Shown: positions 28,418 through 40,697 of the stretch, in pieces
Layout: every line of letters starts with the position of its first letter
Numbering within the stretch: the stretch's first letter is position 1
Notes under the pieces: model-generated
Databases searched by the model: none
The model's input: only the letters and a program-made list of their open reading frames with translations
Told to the model about the DNA's origin: nothing
Position numbers and translations under genes: made by a program
NCBI RefSeq assembly: GCF_025602895.1
Contig: NW_026516420.1
Location: 1-49,363 of the forward strand
Source of the DNA: Polychytrium aggregatum
Taxonomy: Eukaryota > Chytridiomycota > Chytridiomycetes > Polychytriales
Direction: 5' to 3'
DNA: 49,363 bases

Positions 28418-31081
28418 GTCGACTATCGCGCACTAAACAAACAGACCATCAAGAACACCTACCCGTTGCCCAGGATCGACGAGTTGATGGATCGTCTGAG
28501 TGGAGCAAAGGTCTTTAGCAAGATAGACCTCCGCTCAGGCTACCATCAGATCCGCATCCACGAGGATGATGTCCACAAGACCGCCTTCAGGACTCGCTAC
28601 GGACTGTACGAGTTCCTAGTGCTGCCGTTCGGATTGACGAACGCACCTGCCACGTTCATGCAGCTGATGAACGATGTGTTCCGCCAAGAGCTCGACAACT
28701 CTGTCATCGTGTACCTGGATGATATCCTTGTGTACAGCAAGGATGAAGCGACCCATGAAGGTCATGTCGCCCGCGTGCTGGCCAAGCTACGCGAGCACAA
28801 GTTGTATGCCAAACTGTCCAAGTGTGAGTTCTTCAAGAATCAAGTCCCGTTCCTGGGACACGTTGTCTCAGGAAGAGGAATCGAAGTCGACCCCGCCAAG
28901 GTCAAGTCTGTGGTCGAGTGGCCGCCGCTCGCATGCGTCTCTGACGTGCAGTCGTTTCTCGGTCTCGTCAACTACTACCGCCGATTCATCCCCGATCTGG
29001 CGCGCACTGCCGGTCCACTCACAGACCTACTCCGCAAAGAGTGCCCCTTCGTGTGGGACCACCCACAACGCCAAGCGTTCGAGACCCTCAAGCACGCCTT
29101 GACGAACGCTCCTGTCCTCGCTGTGTTCGACCCGAACACGGATGTCTCCGTGCACACCGACGCCTCCGACTTTGCGGTGGGAGCTGTTTTGATGCAGGAG
29201 GGAAGGCCCGTTGCCTTCGAGTCGCGCAAACTGTCCCAACACGAGATCAACTATCCCGTGCACGAGAAGGAGCAGCTTGCGATCATCTACGCGCTGCAGA
29301 AGTTCCGAGTGTACCTCCACGGTACCGCCAAGCCCTTCAAGATTGTGACGGACCACCAGTCACTGCGTTACCTCGACACCAAGAAGAACCTGAGCCGACG
29401 CCAAGCGCGATGGATGGAGTTCCTCGCCGAGTACAACTACGAGGTTGTATACCAGAAAGGCAAACTCAATGTGGTGCCTGACGCACTGTCCCGACGCCCC
29501 GACTACCAATTGGCGTCACTGTACGAGTCGACTGTCAGTGTCGACAACACGATGCTGGATGTTGTCCGAGACAACATCGCCAACGACAAACAGTTCGGAG
29601 AACTGTTCCGAAAGGTGTCTAAGCTCCCCAAGGACGACGAATCATCCGAGTACACAGTGCGTGATGGCCTGCTCCTCCTGAAGAAGGACAGCCGTGTCTG
29701 TGTGCCGGACATTCCGTCGTTGAAGACCAAGTTGCTCCAAGAGGTCCACGACTCGCCCCTCGCTGGACACTTTGGAGTCGAGAAGACATACGACCGACTG
29801 GCCAAAGTCGCATACTGGCCTGGAATGAAGCGCACCGTCGAGAAGTACATCGAGTCCTGCCATACCTGCAAGATGGTCAAGTCACGCACGACCCGAGAGC
29901 AAGGATTGCTGCAACCCCTGCCTGTTCCCGACCGCCCCTGGACCAGCATGTCCATGGATCTCATCACGCATCTACCGACGACCAAGTTGGACCACGATGC
30001 AATCGCTGTCTTTGTCGACAGGTTCAGCAAGATGGCACACTTTGTGCCGTGCCAGACGACATGCTCCGCGCCTGACCTTGCACTGCTGTTCTTCAAGCAT
30101 GTGTTCAAGCACCACGGCCTCCCAAAGTCCATCGTCAGTGATCGAGACCCCCGATTCACCTCCTTGTTTTGGACAAGTCTGTTCGACCATCTCGGCACCA
30201 AGCTGAACATGTCAACCTCGCACCACCAACAAACGGATGGACAGTCCGAGCGGACGATCCGCACCCTCGAGCAATACCTGAGGACATACGCCTCGACCAG
30301 CCAAGACGACTGGGACATACAGCTGAGTCATGCAGAGTTTGCATACAACACCGCCAAGTCGAGCACAACTGGCTTGAGCCCCTTTGAGGCGCTCTACGGA
30401 TTCCAGCCTGATGTTCCCACCTCCTTGACACTGACCGAGTCCACGGCTGGATTGCCTCCCAAACCAAGTGCCTTTGTCAAAGATCATCAAGTCCGACACA
30501 AGATGATCGCCGACGCGCTCACGGATGCGCAACAAGTGATGGCGAAGTACTACGACCGCCGACACCAGGATGTCTCCTTTGAAGTTGGAGACCTTGTCTA
30601 CCTGGACGCCGACAACATCAAGGTCCCCGAAGCCCAGTCAAAGAAGTTGTTGCCCAAGTACCGAGGACCGTTCAAGATAGCGGCCCGACCCAGTCCCCTC
30701 AACTACCTGTTGGACTTGCCACCTGGAAGCAAGCTCCATCCTGTCTTCCATGTGTCCAAGCTGCGTCGCCACACGACCCGCAGTCCAGCACAGTTCCCCG
30801 ACGCCGACGAAGGTGTCCCGGACGACGCACCACTGGAAGACGACCTCGGACAATACTATACTCAAGAATATGAAGTCGAAAGGATCGTGAGGCACAAGAA
30901 AGTGGCTGATGGGTCACTTCGGTTTTATGTCAAGTGGGTTGGTTACCCACACTCGGGCAACACATGGCAAACACTGGAGGACTTGTCCCATGCACCCGAG
31001 GAGCTGAGTAAATACGGTAAACACCTCGAGGAGCCCCAAATAAAGAGCACACGCAGGGCTCCTCGCAGGAAGCCTTCTTAA
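28418..31081 (+). pseudogene. pol: A9 Pol, RT through chromodomain (second half of A8 pol)
   Basis: Resumes family A pol at the codons VDYRALN, repeating the 16 bp already present before D, and stays open for 887 codons to the normal stop. RT palm (YLDD), RNase H, integrase DD35E and chromodomain are present and match A11. There is no start or frameshift site of its own. Any expression would have to come from the D 3' LTR, which lies directly upstream in the same direction. Confidence 0.92.
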
Positions 31082-31090
31082 GTGTGGGAG

Positions 31091-31399
31091 TGTAGGAGAT
31101 GGTATCTCCGACGCTGTGCTGCGCGTACTGCGCGTACTGCGCGGCGCAGTGGGTCGTGACCTGTGCTGCGCTTTGCGTTTTCACGCACCGCAGGCAGGCC
31201 ACCGCAGGGTATACCTGCGGGTTGCCCCCGTTCCCCCCGTTTGTCTGGAGTTCGGTTTTATCGTGAATAAACGTAAGTGCTCCCCGAGCTCACCCGTCCG
31301 CTAGAGTAGCCTAGCACCGCCCTGTTCTGCCCCGTCCTGTCTTGTCTTGTACCCCCTCCCTCCCCGTCTTGCCCCAACGTCCCAGTAGTGGACGTTACA
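31091..31399 (+). repeat. A9 3' LTR (309 bp)
   Basis: Preceded by the polypurine tract GTGTGGGAG (31082-31090). Ends GACGTTACA, then reverse A pol sequence GTCGACGCAC. Confidence 0.95.
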
Positions 31400-31468
31400 G
31401 TCGACGCACATCCTGAGATCACCTTCTTTCTTCTTGACAAAGAGCACTGGTGCACCATACGGTGACTG
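31400..31468 (-). repeat. 69 bp family A pol fragment, second copy
   Basis: Reverse-oriented A pol piece identical to 19928-19996 and sandwiched between two plus-strand A LTRs. It codes for no complete domain. Confidence 0.94.
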
Positions 31469-31777
31469 TGTAGGAGATGGTATCTCCGACGCTGTGCTGC
31501 GCGTACTGCGCGTACTGCGCGGCGCAGTGGGTCGTGACCTGTGCTGCGCTTTGCGTTTTCACGCACCGCAGGCAGGCCACCGCAGGGTATACCTGCGGGT
31601 TGCCCCCGTTCCCCCCGTTTGTCTGGAGTTCGGTTTTATCGTGAATAAACGTAAGTGCTCCCCGAGCTCACCCGTCCGCTAGAGTAGCCTAGCACCGCCC
31701 TGTTCTGCCCCGTCCTGTCTTGTCTTGTACCCCCTCCCTCCCCGTCTTGCCCCAACGTCCCAGTAGTGGACGTTACA
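31469..31777 (+). repeat. A10 5' LTR (309 bp)
   Basis: Same sequence as the other A LTRs. Its left junction GGTGACTG is the same as that of the A8 LTR at 19997. Confidence 0.95.
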
Positions 31778-31899
31778 TGGTAGCATCGGAAATCCTCGTC
31801 TTGTTTTCGTCCTGTTTGTCCTCTTTCTAGATCCTCAAGCTGGATCCCGCCTCTCTTGCCGACCGACTCTCCTCTCTGTCCCTGGAGCCTGCCCCTGCC

Positions 31900-32721
31900 A
31901 TGAGCAACCCCCGCCCACTTCCGGAAGCCTTCCTCAAGACCTTCCGTGCCCCAGTGTTTACTGGGAAGAGCCGCTCCTCCTCGGTGGAGGACTGGCTGCA
32001 GCAACTCGAGGACTACCTCGATGCTGCCCAAGTCGCCCCCACCCACCACATCGTCGCCGCCAAGCTCTGCTTAAAGGACCAGGCGTACCGTTGGTACCGC
32101 CGCCAAGGGTTCGACGAGCAGAGCGAAGGTGTGTTTGACGACTTCAAGGACCGCCTCCGTCGCCGCTTCGGCAGCCCCAATGCTGAACTCATTGCCCGTG
32201 ACAAGCTATACTCTCTCGTGCAGCGTGGTTCTGTGACCCGCTACATCGAGGAGTTTGAAGACCTCTCCTCCCAGATTGAGGAGCTGGGCTCTGCTGATGC
32301 GATGTACCTCTTCCAGAAGGGCCTCAAGCCCAAGATCAGAGAGTACATCGCCAGCAACCCTGATGCCCGCAAGTCCCTGGACGTGATGATGGACGTTGCC
32401 GAGAACCTCGACAACGTCCAGTACCATGGCCGCCAGTTCTACCCGCAGCTGGCAGGCGGCCATCGGTCTCATCACGTCCCAGCCCGTCCGCCTCGCCCGG
32501 CCCCGCCCGCAAGACCCATGCCTGAGCCCATGGACGTTGACGTCAACGCCATGGAGGCTCGTGGCCCTCCCCGCTCCCGGTTCCAGCAAGCTGCCACTGT
32601 CTCCCCCAAGGACAGACAGAAGCAGGAGGACCTCCGCCATGGTTCCTGCTTCTTCTGTCACCGACCGGGACACCAGGCCAAGGAGTGCCCCATGAAGTCG
32701 GGAAACGGCCGACCCTACTAG
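31900..32721 (+). CDS. gag: A10 Gag (273 aa)
   Basis: Intact, identical in translation to A11 Gag. Slippery heptamer at 32700-32706. With its own LTR promoter upstream this copy could make Gag and a truncated Gag-Pol. Confidence 0.93.
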   Translation: MSNPRPLPEAFLKTFRAPVFTGKSRSSSVEDWLQQLEDYLDAAQVAPTHHIVAAKLCLKDQAYRWYRRQGFDEQSEGVFDDFKDRLRRRFGSPNAELIARDKLYSLVQRGSVTRYIEEFEDLSSQIEELGSADAMYLFQKGLKPKIREYIASNPDARKSLDVMMDVAENLDNVQYHGRQFYPQLAGGHRSHHVPARPPRPAPPARPMPEPMDVDVNAMEARGPPRSRFQQAATVSPKDRQKQEDLRHGSCFFCHRPGHQAKECPMKSGNGRPY

Positions 32722-35548
32722 GTGGCTCTGGAGCCCTAGTAGGAGACCAACGCCGTGGATTGCTCAATGCAGTCCACGCGTCTCCAGAGGAAGTTCACCT
32801 CGCCCCCTCCCCCGAAGGAGAAACAAACCAAGTGTTGTGCGTCGTGCGAGAGGTGCATGGTGGCGCAAGCCGCCTGCCTCTCCACGAACGTGAAGAGAAA
32901 ACCAAAATTGAAAACCAAAACAAAAAAGAAAATCAAGAACCCTTGAGGGACAGGACCGCCTGTGCCCTCACCCCTGTCAAGTCGTGTGTGTCGGATGCTT
33001 CCGACATGTGTCCGCAAGCCGTGGACGTCGTGTGCAATGGCGTGCTGACGCCGCAGGCCCCCGCAATGGCCGAACCCTATCCAAAATGTCCGAGTGGCCG
33101 TGATGAAGCCAACCAAGACCAAGTGTCGCCCGTTCCCCCAAGTCAAGTCATGGTGCAGGAGGCTGTGCAGGAGGACCATGAAGAGTCCCTGCTGTACCTC
33201 CCTGCCACCGTCCAAGGTCACACCGTCCGAATGATGGTGGACTCTGGAGCAAGCTGCAACTTTGTCAGCAGACGCTTGCTCCAGGAGCTCAACATACATG
33301 CAACCAAGAAGAAGTCGCCGATGAGTGTGGCGCTTGCAGACGATCGTGTGCAGCAGTGCACACACCAAGTGGTCCTGCGAGTGGCCCTCCATCCCAAGTA
33401 CCATCCTGTCCTGTTGTTCCAAGTGATCGACACCAAGTTCGATGCCATCCTCGGCATGAGCTGGCTTGCTCGTGCCGAGCCGACTCCAGTCGTCGACTGG
33501 AAAGGCCGCACTGTCCGTGTTGGCCCTGACATTGTCCTGCAGGGCATGGCCTCACCCAACATGCCACCTCTCCTCTCAGCCATGCAATTCAAGAGGCTGA
33601 TCAAGAAGGACACGTCGTTCCTCTGTGTCGTGCGTGAGGTCGACGACACCGACCAAGCCGGTCCCGGTCCCCCGCCTGTGGTGACCAAGCTGCTCGACGA
33701 GTACAAGGACGTATTCCCCGACCAGTTGCCACAATGCCTGCCACCCCAACGCACCGTCGATCATCGCATCGACATCGAACCAGGCTCGTCGCCTCCGTCA
33801 AGACCGACGTACCAACTGTCGCTGACGGAGATGGACGAACTCAAGCGCCAGTTGGATGACCTCCTCGCCCATGGGTTCATCCGCCCGAGCCAGTCACCGT
33901 ATGGTGCACCAGTGCTCTTTGTCAAGAAGAAAGAAGGTGATCTCAGGATGTGCGTCGACTATCGCGCACTAAACAAACAGACCATCAAGAACACCTACCC
34001 GTTGCCCAGGATCGACGAGTTGATGGATCGTCTGAGTGGAGCAAAGGTCTTTAGCAAGATAGACCTCCGCTCAGGCTACCATCAGATCCGCATCCACGAG
34101 GATGATGTCCACAAGACCGCCTTCAGGACTCGCTACGGACTGTACGAGTTCCTAGTGCTGCCGTTCGGATTGACGAACGCACCTGCCACGTTCATGCAGC
34201 TGATGAACGATGTGTTCCGCCAAGAGCTCGACAACTCTGTCATCGTGTACCTGGATGATATCCTTGTGTACAGCAAGGATGAAGCGACCCATGAAGGTCA
34301 TGTCGCCCGCGTGCTGGCCAAGCTACGCGAGCACAAGTTGTATGCCAAACTGTCCAAGTGTGAGTTCTTCAAGAATCAAGTCCCGTTCCTGGGACACGTT
34401 GTCTCAGGAAGAGGAATCGAAGTCGACCCCGCCAAGGTCAAGTCTGTGGTCGAGTGGCCGCCGCTCGCATGCGTCTCTGACGTGCAGTCGTTTCTCGGTC
34501 TCGTCAACTACTACCGCCGATTCATCCCCGATCTGGCGCGCACTGCCGGTCCACTCACAGACCTACTCCGCAAAGAGTGCCCCTTCGTGTGGGACCACCC
34601 ACAACGCCAAGCGTTCGAGACCCTCAAGCACGCCTTGACGAACGCTCCTGTCCTCGCTGTGTTCGACCCGAACACGGATGTCTCCGTGCACACCGACGCC
34701 TCCGACTTTGCGGTGGGAGCTGTTTTGATGCAGGAGGGAAGGCCCGTTGCCTTCGAGTCGCGCAAACTGTCCCAACACGAGATCAACTATCCCGTGCACG
34801 AGAAGGAGCAGCTTGCGATCATCTACGCGCTGCAGAAGTTCCGAGTGTACCTCCACGGTACCGCCAAGCCCTTCAAGATTGTGACGGACCACCAGTCACT
34901 GCGTTACCTCGACACCAAGAAGAACCTGAGCCGACGCCAAGCGCGATGGATGGAGTTCCTCGCCGAGTACAACTACGAGGTTGTATACCAGAAAGGCAAA
35001 CTCAATGTGGTGCCTGACGCACTGTCCCGACGCCCCGACTACCAATTGGCGTCACTGTACGAGTCGACTGTCAGTGTCGACAACACGATGCTGGATGTTG
35101 TCCGAGACAACATCGCCAACGACAAACAGTTCGGAGAACTGTTCCGAAAGGTGTCTAAGCTCCCCAAGGACGACGAATCATCCGAGTACACAGTGCGTGA
35201 TGGCCTGCTCCTCCTGAAGAAGGACAGCCGTGTCTGTGTGCCGGACATTCCGTCGTTGAAGACCAAGTTGCTCCAAGAGGTCCACGACTCGCCCCTCGCT
35301 GGACACTTTGGAGTCGAGAAGACATACGACCGACTGGCCAAAGTCGCATACTGGCCTGGAATGAAGCGCACCGTCGAGAAGTACATCGAGTCCTGCCATA
35401 CCTGCAAGATGGTCAAGTCACGCACGACCCGAGAGCAAGGATTGCTGCAACCCCTGCCTGTTCCCGACCGCCCCTGGACCAGCATGTCCATGGATCTCAT
35501 CACGCATCTACCGACGACCAAGTTGGACCACGATGCAATCGCTGTCTT
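32706..35548 (+). pseudogene. pol: A10 Pol, truncated inside integrase
   Basis: Open in the -1 frame from the slip site through protease, RT, RNase H and the integrase zinc domain. It keeps the first catalytic Asp (SMDLITHLP) but is cut by the A11 LTR at DAIAV, before the second Asp and the Glu; the chromodomain is lost too. Reading continues for about 70 residues into the LTR before a stop at 35760-35762. Protease and RT could be active in principle, but this copy cannot integrate by itself. Confidence 0.93.
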
Positions 35549-35857
35549 TGTAGGAGATGGTATCTCCGACGCTGTGCTGCGCGTACTGCGCGTACTGCGC
35601 GGCGCAGTGGGTCGTGACCTGTGCTGCGCTTTGCGTTTTCACGCACCGCAGGCAGGCCACCGCAGGGTATACCTGCGGGTTGCCCCCGTTCCCCCCGTTT
35701 GTCTGGAGTTCGGTTTTATCGTGAATAAACGTAAGTGCTCCCCGAGCTCACCCGTCCGCTAGAGTAGCCTAGCACCGCCCTGTTCTGCCCCGTCCTGTCT
35801 TGTCTTGTACCCCCTCCCTCCCCGTCTTGCCCCAACGTCCCAGTAGTGGACGTTACA
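35549..35857 (+). repeat. A11 5' LTR (309 bp)
   Basis: TGTAGGAG...GTTACA. No clear TATA box at the usual place; AATAAA near the middle is a possible polyadenylation signal. Terminal palindromes as in all A LTRs. Confidence 0.95.
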
Positions 35858-35979
35858 TGGTAGCATCGGAAATCCTCGTCTTGTTTTCGTCCTGTTTGTC
35901 CTCTTTCTAGATCCTCAAGCTGGATCCCGCCTCTCTTGCCGACCGACTCTCCTCTCTGTCCCTGGAGCCTGCCCCTGCC
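35858..35979 (+). promoter_or_regulatory. A11 leader with tRNA-type PBS
   Basis: TGGTAGCATCGG at 35858-35869 immediately follows the LTR. TGGTAGC fits an initiator-Met tRNA 3' end; unlike B, C and D there is no match to the LTR itself that I can see. Confidence 0.65.
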
Positions 35980-36801
35980 ATGAGCAACCCCCGCCCACTT
36001 CCGGAAGCCTTCCTCAAGACCTTCCGTGCCCCAGTGTTTACTGGGAAGAGCCGCTCCTCCTCGGTGGAGGACTGGCTGCAGCAACTCGAGGACTACCTCG
36101 ATGCTGCCCAAGTCGCCCCCACCCACCACATCGTCGCCGCCAAGCTCTGCTTAAAGGACCAGGCGTACCGTTGGTACCGCCGCCAAGGGTTCGACGAGCA
36201 GAGCGAAGGTGTGTTTGACGACTTCAAGGACCGCCTCCGTCGCCGCTTCGGCAGCCCCAATGCTGAACTCATTGCCCGTGACAAGCTATACTCTCTCGTG
36301 CAGCGTGGTTCTGTGACCCGCTACATCGAGGAGTTTGAAGACCTCTCCTCCCAGATTGAGGAGCTGGGCTCTGCTGATGCGATGTACCTCTTCCAGAAGG
36401 GCCTCAAGCCCAAGATCAGAGAGTACATCGCCAGCAACCCTGATGCCCGCAAGTCCCTGGACGTGATGATGGACGTTGCCGAGAACCTCGACAACGTCCA
36501 GTACCATGGCCGCCAGTTCTACCCGCAGCTGGCAGGCGGCCATCGGTCTCATCACGTCCCAGCCCGTCCGCCTCGCCCGGCCCCGCCCGCAAGACCCATG
36601 CCTGAGCCCATGGACGTTGACGTCAACGCCATGGAGGCTCGTGGCCCTCCCCGCTCCCGGTTCCAGCAAGCTGCCACTGTCTCCCCCAAGGACAGACAGA
36701 AGCAGGAGGACCTCCGCCATGGTTCCTGCTTCTTCTGTCACCGACCGGGACACCAGGCCAAGGAGTGCCCCATGAAGTCGGGAAACGGCCGACCCTACTA
36801 G
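35980..36801 (+). CDS. gag: A11 Gag (273 aa)
   Basis: Particle-forming Gag. The ATG at 35980 gives [15 protein letters not shown]. Residues about 30-160 form a Retrotrans_gag-type domain ([48 protein letters not shown]). Residues 185-230 are Pro/Arg/His rich. The knuckle is C250, C253, H258, C263 (CX2CX4HX4C), which would bind the RNA genome. The protein ends SGNGRPY. All six complete A gag copies translate identically, indicating very recent spread. pol overlaps in the -1 frame. Confidence 0.95.
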   Translation: MSNPRPLPEAFLKTFRAPVFTGKSRSSSVEDWLQQLEDYLDAAQVAPTHHIVAAKLCLKDQAYRWYRRQGFDEQSEGVFDDFKDRLRRRFGSPNAELIARDKLYSLVQRGSVTRYIEEFEDLSSQIEELGSADAMYLFQKGLKPKIREYIASNPDARKSLDVMMDVAENLDNVQYHGRQFYPQLAGGHRSHHVPARPPRPAPPARPMPEPMDVDVNAMEARGPPRSRFQQAATVSPKDRQKQEDLRHGSCFFCHRPGHQAKECPMKSGNGRPY

Positions 36802-36823
36802 GTGGCTCTGGAGCCCTAGTAGG
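36780..36823 (+). promoter_or_regulatory. Family A -1 ribosomal frameshift signal (A11 copy)
   Basis: GGGAAAC (36780-36786) in phase G GGA AAC, spacer GGCCGAC, then CCTACTAG pairing with CTAGTAGG around an inner GGCT-CTGG-AGCC hairpin (2 nt bulge; 12 bp in all). The gag stop TAG closes the left arm. The same signal has its heptamer at 21228-21234, 32700-32706, 41938-41944 (plus), 46863-46857 and 15450-15444 (minus). Confidence 0.86.
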
Positions 36824-39800
36824 AGACCAACGCCGTGGATTGCTCAATGCAGTCCACGCGTCTCCAGAGGAAGTTCACCTCGCCCCCTCCCCCGAAGGAG
36901 AAACAAACCAAGTGTTGTGCGTCGTGCGAGAGGTGCATGGTGGCGCAAGCCGCCTGCCTCTCCACGAACGTGAAGAGAAAACCAAAATTGAAAACCAAAA
37001 CAAAAAAGAAAATCAAGAACCCTTGAGGGACAGGACCGCCTGTGCCCTCACCCCTGTCAAGTCGTGTGTGTCGGATGCTTCCGACATGTGTCCGCAAGCC
37101 GTGGACGTCGTGTGCAATGGCGTGCTGACGCCGCAGGCCCCCGCAATGGCCGAACCCTATCCAAAATGTCCGAGTGGCCGTGATGAAGCCAACCAAGACC
37201 AAGTGTCGCCCGTTCCCCCAAGTCAAGTCATGGTGCAGGAGGCTGTGCAGGAGGACCATGAAGAGTCCCTGCTGTACCTCCCTGCCACCGTCCAAGGTCA
37301 CACCGTCCGAATGATGGTGGACTCTGGAGCAAGCTGCAACTTTGTCAGCAGACGCTTGCTCCAGGAGCTCAACATACATGCAACCAAGAAGAAGTCGCCG
37401 ATGAGTGTGGCGCTTGCAGACGATCGTGTGCAGCAGTGCACACACCAAGTGGTCCTGCGAGTGGCCCTCCATCCCAAGTACCATCCTGTCCTGTTGTTCC
37501 AAGTGATCGACACCAAGTTCGATGCCATCCTCGGCATGAGCTGGCTTGCTCGTGCCGAGCCGACTCCAGTCGTCGACTGGAAAGGCCGCACTGTCCGTGT
37601 TGGCCCTGACATTGTCCTGCAGGGCATGGCCTCACCCAACATGCCACCTCTCCTCTCAGCCATGCAATTCAAGAGGCTGATCAAGAAGGACACGTCGTTC
37701 CTCTGTGTCGTGCGTGAGGTCGACGACACCGACCAAGCCGGTCCCGGTCCCCCGCCTGTGGTGACCAAGCTGCTCGACGAGTACAAGGACGTATTCCCCG
37801 ACCAGTTGCCACAATGCCTGCCACCCCAACGCACCGTCGATCATCGCATCGACATCGAACCAGGCTCGTCGCCTCCGTCAAGACCGACGTACCAACTGTC
37901 GCTGACGGAGATGGACGAACTCAAGCGCCAGTTGGATGACCTCCTCGCCCATGGGTTCATCCGCCCGAGCCAGTCACCGTATGGTGCACCAGTGCTCTTT
38001 GTCAAGAAGAAAGAAGGTGATCTCAGGATGTGCGTCGACTATCGCGCACTAAACAAACAGACCATCAAGAACACCTACCCGTTGCCCAGGATCGACGAGT
38101 TGATGGATCGTCTGAGTGGAGCAAAGGTCTTTAGCAAGATAGACCTCCGCTCAGGCTACCATCAGATCCGCATCCACGAGGATGATGTCCACAAGACCGC
38201 CTTCAGGACTCGCTACGGACTGTACGAGTTCCTAGTGCTGCCGTTCGGATTGACGAACGCACCTGCCACGTTCATGCAGCTGATGAACGATGTGTTCCGC
38301 CAAGAGCTCGACAACTCTGTCATCGTGTACCTGGATGATATCCTTGTGTACAGCAAGGATGAAGCGACCCATGAAGGTCATGTCGCCCGCGTGCTGGCCA
38401 AGCTACGCGAGCACAAGTTGTATGCCAAACTGTCCAAGTGTGAGTTCTTCAAGAATCAAGTCCCGTTCCTGGGACACGTTGTCTCAGGAAGAGGAATCGA
38501 AGTCGACCCCGCCAAGGTCAAGTCTGTGGTCGAGTGGCCGCCGCTCGCATGCGTCTCTGACGTGCAGTCGTTTCTCGGTCTCGTCAACTACTACCGCCGA
38601 TTCATCCCCGATCTGGCGCGCACTGCCGGTCCACTCACAGACCTACTCCGCAAAGAGTGCCCCTTCGTGTGGGACCACCCACAACGCCAAGCGTTCGAGA
38701 CCCTCAAGCACGCCTTGACGAACGCTCCTGTCCTCGCTGTGTTCGACCCGAACACGGATGTCTCCGTGCACACCGACGCCTCCGACTTTGCGGTGGGAGC
38801 TGTTTTGATGCAGGAGGGAAGGCCCGTTGCCTTCGAGTCGCGCAAACTGTCCCAACACGAGATCAACTATCCCGTGCACGAGAAGGAGCAGCTTGCGATC
38901 ATCTACGCGCTGCAGAAGTTCCGAGTGTACCTCCACGGTACCGCCAAGCCCTTCAAGATTGTGACGGACCACCAGTCACTGCGTTACCTCGACACCAAGA
39001 AGAACCTGAGCCGACGCCAAGCGCGATGGATGGAGTTCCTCGCCGAGTACAACTACGAGGTTGTATACCAGAAAGGCAAACTCAATGTGGTGCCTGACGC
39101 ACTGTCCCGACGCCCCGACTACCAATTGGCGTCACTGTACGAGTCGACTGTCAGTGTCGACAACACGATGCTGGATGTTGTCCGAGACAACATCGCCAAC
39201 GACAAACAGTTCGGAGAACTGTTCCGAAAGGTGTCTAAGCTCCCCAAGGACGACGAATCATCCGAGTACACAGTGCGTGATGGCCTGCTCCTCCTGAAGA
39301 AGGACAGCCGTGTCTGTGTGCCGGACATTCCGTCGTTGAAGACCAAGTTGCTCCAAGAGGTCCACGACTCGCCCCTCGCTGGACACTTTGGAGTCGAGAA
39401 GACATACGACCGACTGGCCAAAGTCGCATACTGGCCTGGAATGAAGCGCACCGTCGAGAAGTACATCGAGTCCTGCCATACCTGCAAGATGGTCAAGTCA
39501 CGCACGACCCGAGAGCAAGGATTGCTGCAACCCCTGCCTGTTCCCGACCGCCCCTGGACCAGCATGTCCATGGATCTCATCACGCATCTACCGACGACCA
39601 AGTTGGACCACGATGCAATCGCTGTCTTTGTCGACAGGTTCAGCAAGATGGCACACTTTGTGCCGTGCCAGACGACATGCTCCGCGCCTGACCTTGCACT
39701 GCTGTTCTTCAAGCATGTGTTCAAGCACCACGGCCTCCCAAAGTCCATCGTCAGTGATCGAGACCCCCGATTCACCTCCTTGTTTTGGACAAGTCTGTTC

Positions 39801-40697
39801 GACCATCTCGGCACCAAGCTGAACATGTCAACCTCGCACCACCAACAAACGGATGGACAGTCCGAGCGGACGATCCGCACCCTCGAGCAATACCTGAGGA
39901 CATACGCCTCGACCAGCCAAGACGACTGGGACATACAGCTGAGTCATGCAGAGTTTGCATACAACACCGCCAAGTCGAGCACAACTGGCTTGAGCCCCTT
40001 TGAGGCGCTCTACGGATTCCAGCCTGATGTTCCCACCTCCTTGACACTGACCGAGTCCACGGCTGGATTGCCTCCCAAACCAAGTGCCTTTGTCAAAGAT
40101 CATCAAGTCCGACACAAGATGATCGCCGACGCGCTCACGGATGCGCAACAAGTGATGGCGAAGTACTACGACCGCCGACACCAGGATGTCTCCTTTGAAG
40201 TTGGAGACCTTGTCTACCTGGACGCCGACAACATCAAGGTCCCCGAAGCCCAGTCAAAGAAGTTGTTGCCCAAGTACCGAGGACCGTTCAAGATAGCGGC
40301 CCGACCCAGTCCCCTCAACTACCTGTTGGACTTGCCACCTGGAAGCAAGCTCCATCCTGTCTTCCATGTGTCCAAGCTGCGTCGCCACACGACCCGCAGT
40401 CCAGCACAGTTCCCCGACGCCGACGAAGGTGTCCCGGACGACGCACCACTGGAAGACGACCTCGGACAATACTATACTCAAGAATATGAAGTCGAAAGGA
40501 TCGTGAGGCACAAGAAAGTGGCTGATGGGTCACTTCGGTTTTATGTCAAGTGGGTTGGTTACCCACACTCGGGCAACACATGGCAAACACTGGAGGACTT
40601 GTCCCATGCACCCGAGGAGCTGAGTAAATACGGTAAACACCTCGAGGAGCCCCAAATAAAGAGCACACGCAGGGCTCCTCGCAGGAAGCCTTCTTAA
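36786..40697 (+). CDS. pol: A11 Pol (protease, RT, RNase H, integrase, chromodomain), intact
   Basis: 1,303 aa from the slip site, made as Gag-Pol. Positions from the slip site: basic linker (about 60-90, [19 protein letters not shown]); protease DSGAS (179-183); RT with [19 protein letters not shown], catalytic D453 and YLDD (515-518); RNase H with [10 protein letters not shown] (D664) and TDHQSL (D728); integrase HHCC (H860, H867, C897, C900) and D930, D991, E1027, with exactly 35 residues between the last two; GPF motif (about 1175); chromodomain about 1233-1285 ([20 protein letters not shown]). All catalytic residues are present. The chromodomain presumably tethers integration to modified histone tails, as in other chromoviruses. 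Confidence 0.96.
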   Translation, partial: RPTLLGGSGALVGDQRRGLLNAVHASPEEVHLAPSPEGETNQVLCVVREVHGGASRLPLHEREEKTKIENQNKKENQEPLRDRTACALTPVKSCVSDASDMCPQAVDVVCNGVLTPQAPAMAEPYPKCPSGRDEANQDQVSPVPPSQVMVQEAVQEDHEESLLYLPATVQGHTVRMMVDSGASCNFVSRRLLQELNIHATKKKSPMSVALADDRVQQCTHQVVLRVALHPKYHPVLLFQVIDTKFDAILGMSWLARAEPTPVVDWKGRTVRVGPDIVLQGMASPNMPPLLSAMQFKRLIKKDTSFLCVVREVDDTDQAGPGPPPVVTKLLDEYKDVFPDQLPQCLPPQRTVDHRIDIEPGSSPPSRPTYQLSLTEMDELKRQLDDLLAHGFIRPSQSPYGAPVLFVKKKEGDLRMCVDYRALNKQTIKNTYPLPRIDELMDRLSGAKVFSKIDLRSGYHQIRIHEDDVHKTAFRTRYGLYEFLVLPFGLTNAPATFMQLMNDVFRQELDNSVIVYLDDILVYSKDEATHEGHVARVLAKLREHKLYAKLSKCEFFKNQVPFLGHVVSGRGIEVDPAKVKSVVEWPPLACVSDVQSFLGLVNYYRRFIPDLARTAGPLTDLLRKECPFVWDHPQRQAFETLKHALTNAPVLAVFDPNTDVSVHTDASDFAVGAVLMQEGRPVAFESRKLSQHEINYPVHEKEQLAIIYALQKFRVYLHGTAKPFKIVTDHQSLRYLDTKKNLSRRQARWMEFLAEYNYEVVYQKGKLNVVPDALSRRPDYQLASLYESTVSVDNTMLDVVRDNIANDKQFGELFRKVSKLPKDDESSEYTVRDGLLLLKKDSRVCVPDIPSLKTKLLQEVHDSPLAGHFGVEKTYDRLAKVAYWPGMKRTVEKYIESCHTCKMVKSRTTREQGLLQPLPVPDRPWTSMSMDLITHLPTTKLDHDAIAVFVDRFSKMAHFVPCQTTCSAPDLALLFFKHVFKHHGLPKSIVSDRDPRFTSLFWTSLFDHLGTKLNMSTSHHQQTDGQSERTIRTLEQYLRTYASTSQDDWDIQLSHAEFAYNTAKSSTTGLSPFEALYGFQPDVPTSLTLTESTAGLPPKPSAFVKDHQVRHKMIADALTDAQQVMAKYYDRRHQDVSFEVGDLVYLDADNIKVPEAQSKKLLPKYRGPFKIAARPSPLNYLLDLPPGSKLHPVFHVSKLRRHTTRSPAQFPDADEGVPDDAPLEDDLGQYYTQEYEVERIVRHKKVADGSLRFYVKWVGYPHSGNTWQTLEDLSHAPEELSKYGKHLEEPQIKSTRRAPRRKPS

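Larger units (their letters stand above)
19997..31399 (+). mobile_element. Family A full-length element A8/A9, split by element D
   Basis: LTRs at 19997-20305 and 31091-31399. Removing D (5,920 bp) and one copy of the 16 bp flank leaves exactly 5,467 bp, the full length of A11. Gag is intact; pol is broken in RT by D. One base change, T at 21705, turns His to Tyr compared with all other A copies. Confidence 0.93.
31469..35548 (+). mobile_element. Family A, copy A10 (5' LTR to mid-integrase)
   Basis: 5' LTR 31469-31777, leader 31778-31899 with PBS TGGTAGCATCGG, then gag and truncated pol. Interrupted by the A11 LTR after GTCTT (35544-35548), the duplication expected again beyond the right edge. 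Confidence 0.93.

Noticed and set aside
35549..35762. Pol frame of A10 continuing about 70 residues into the A11 LTR
   Set aside because: Chance read-through; the same LTR peptide appears at every A junction in that phase.
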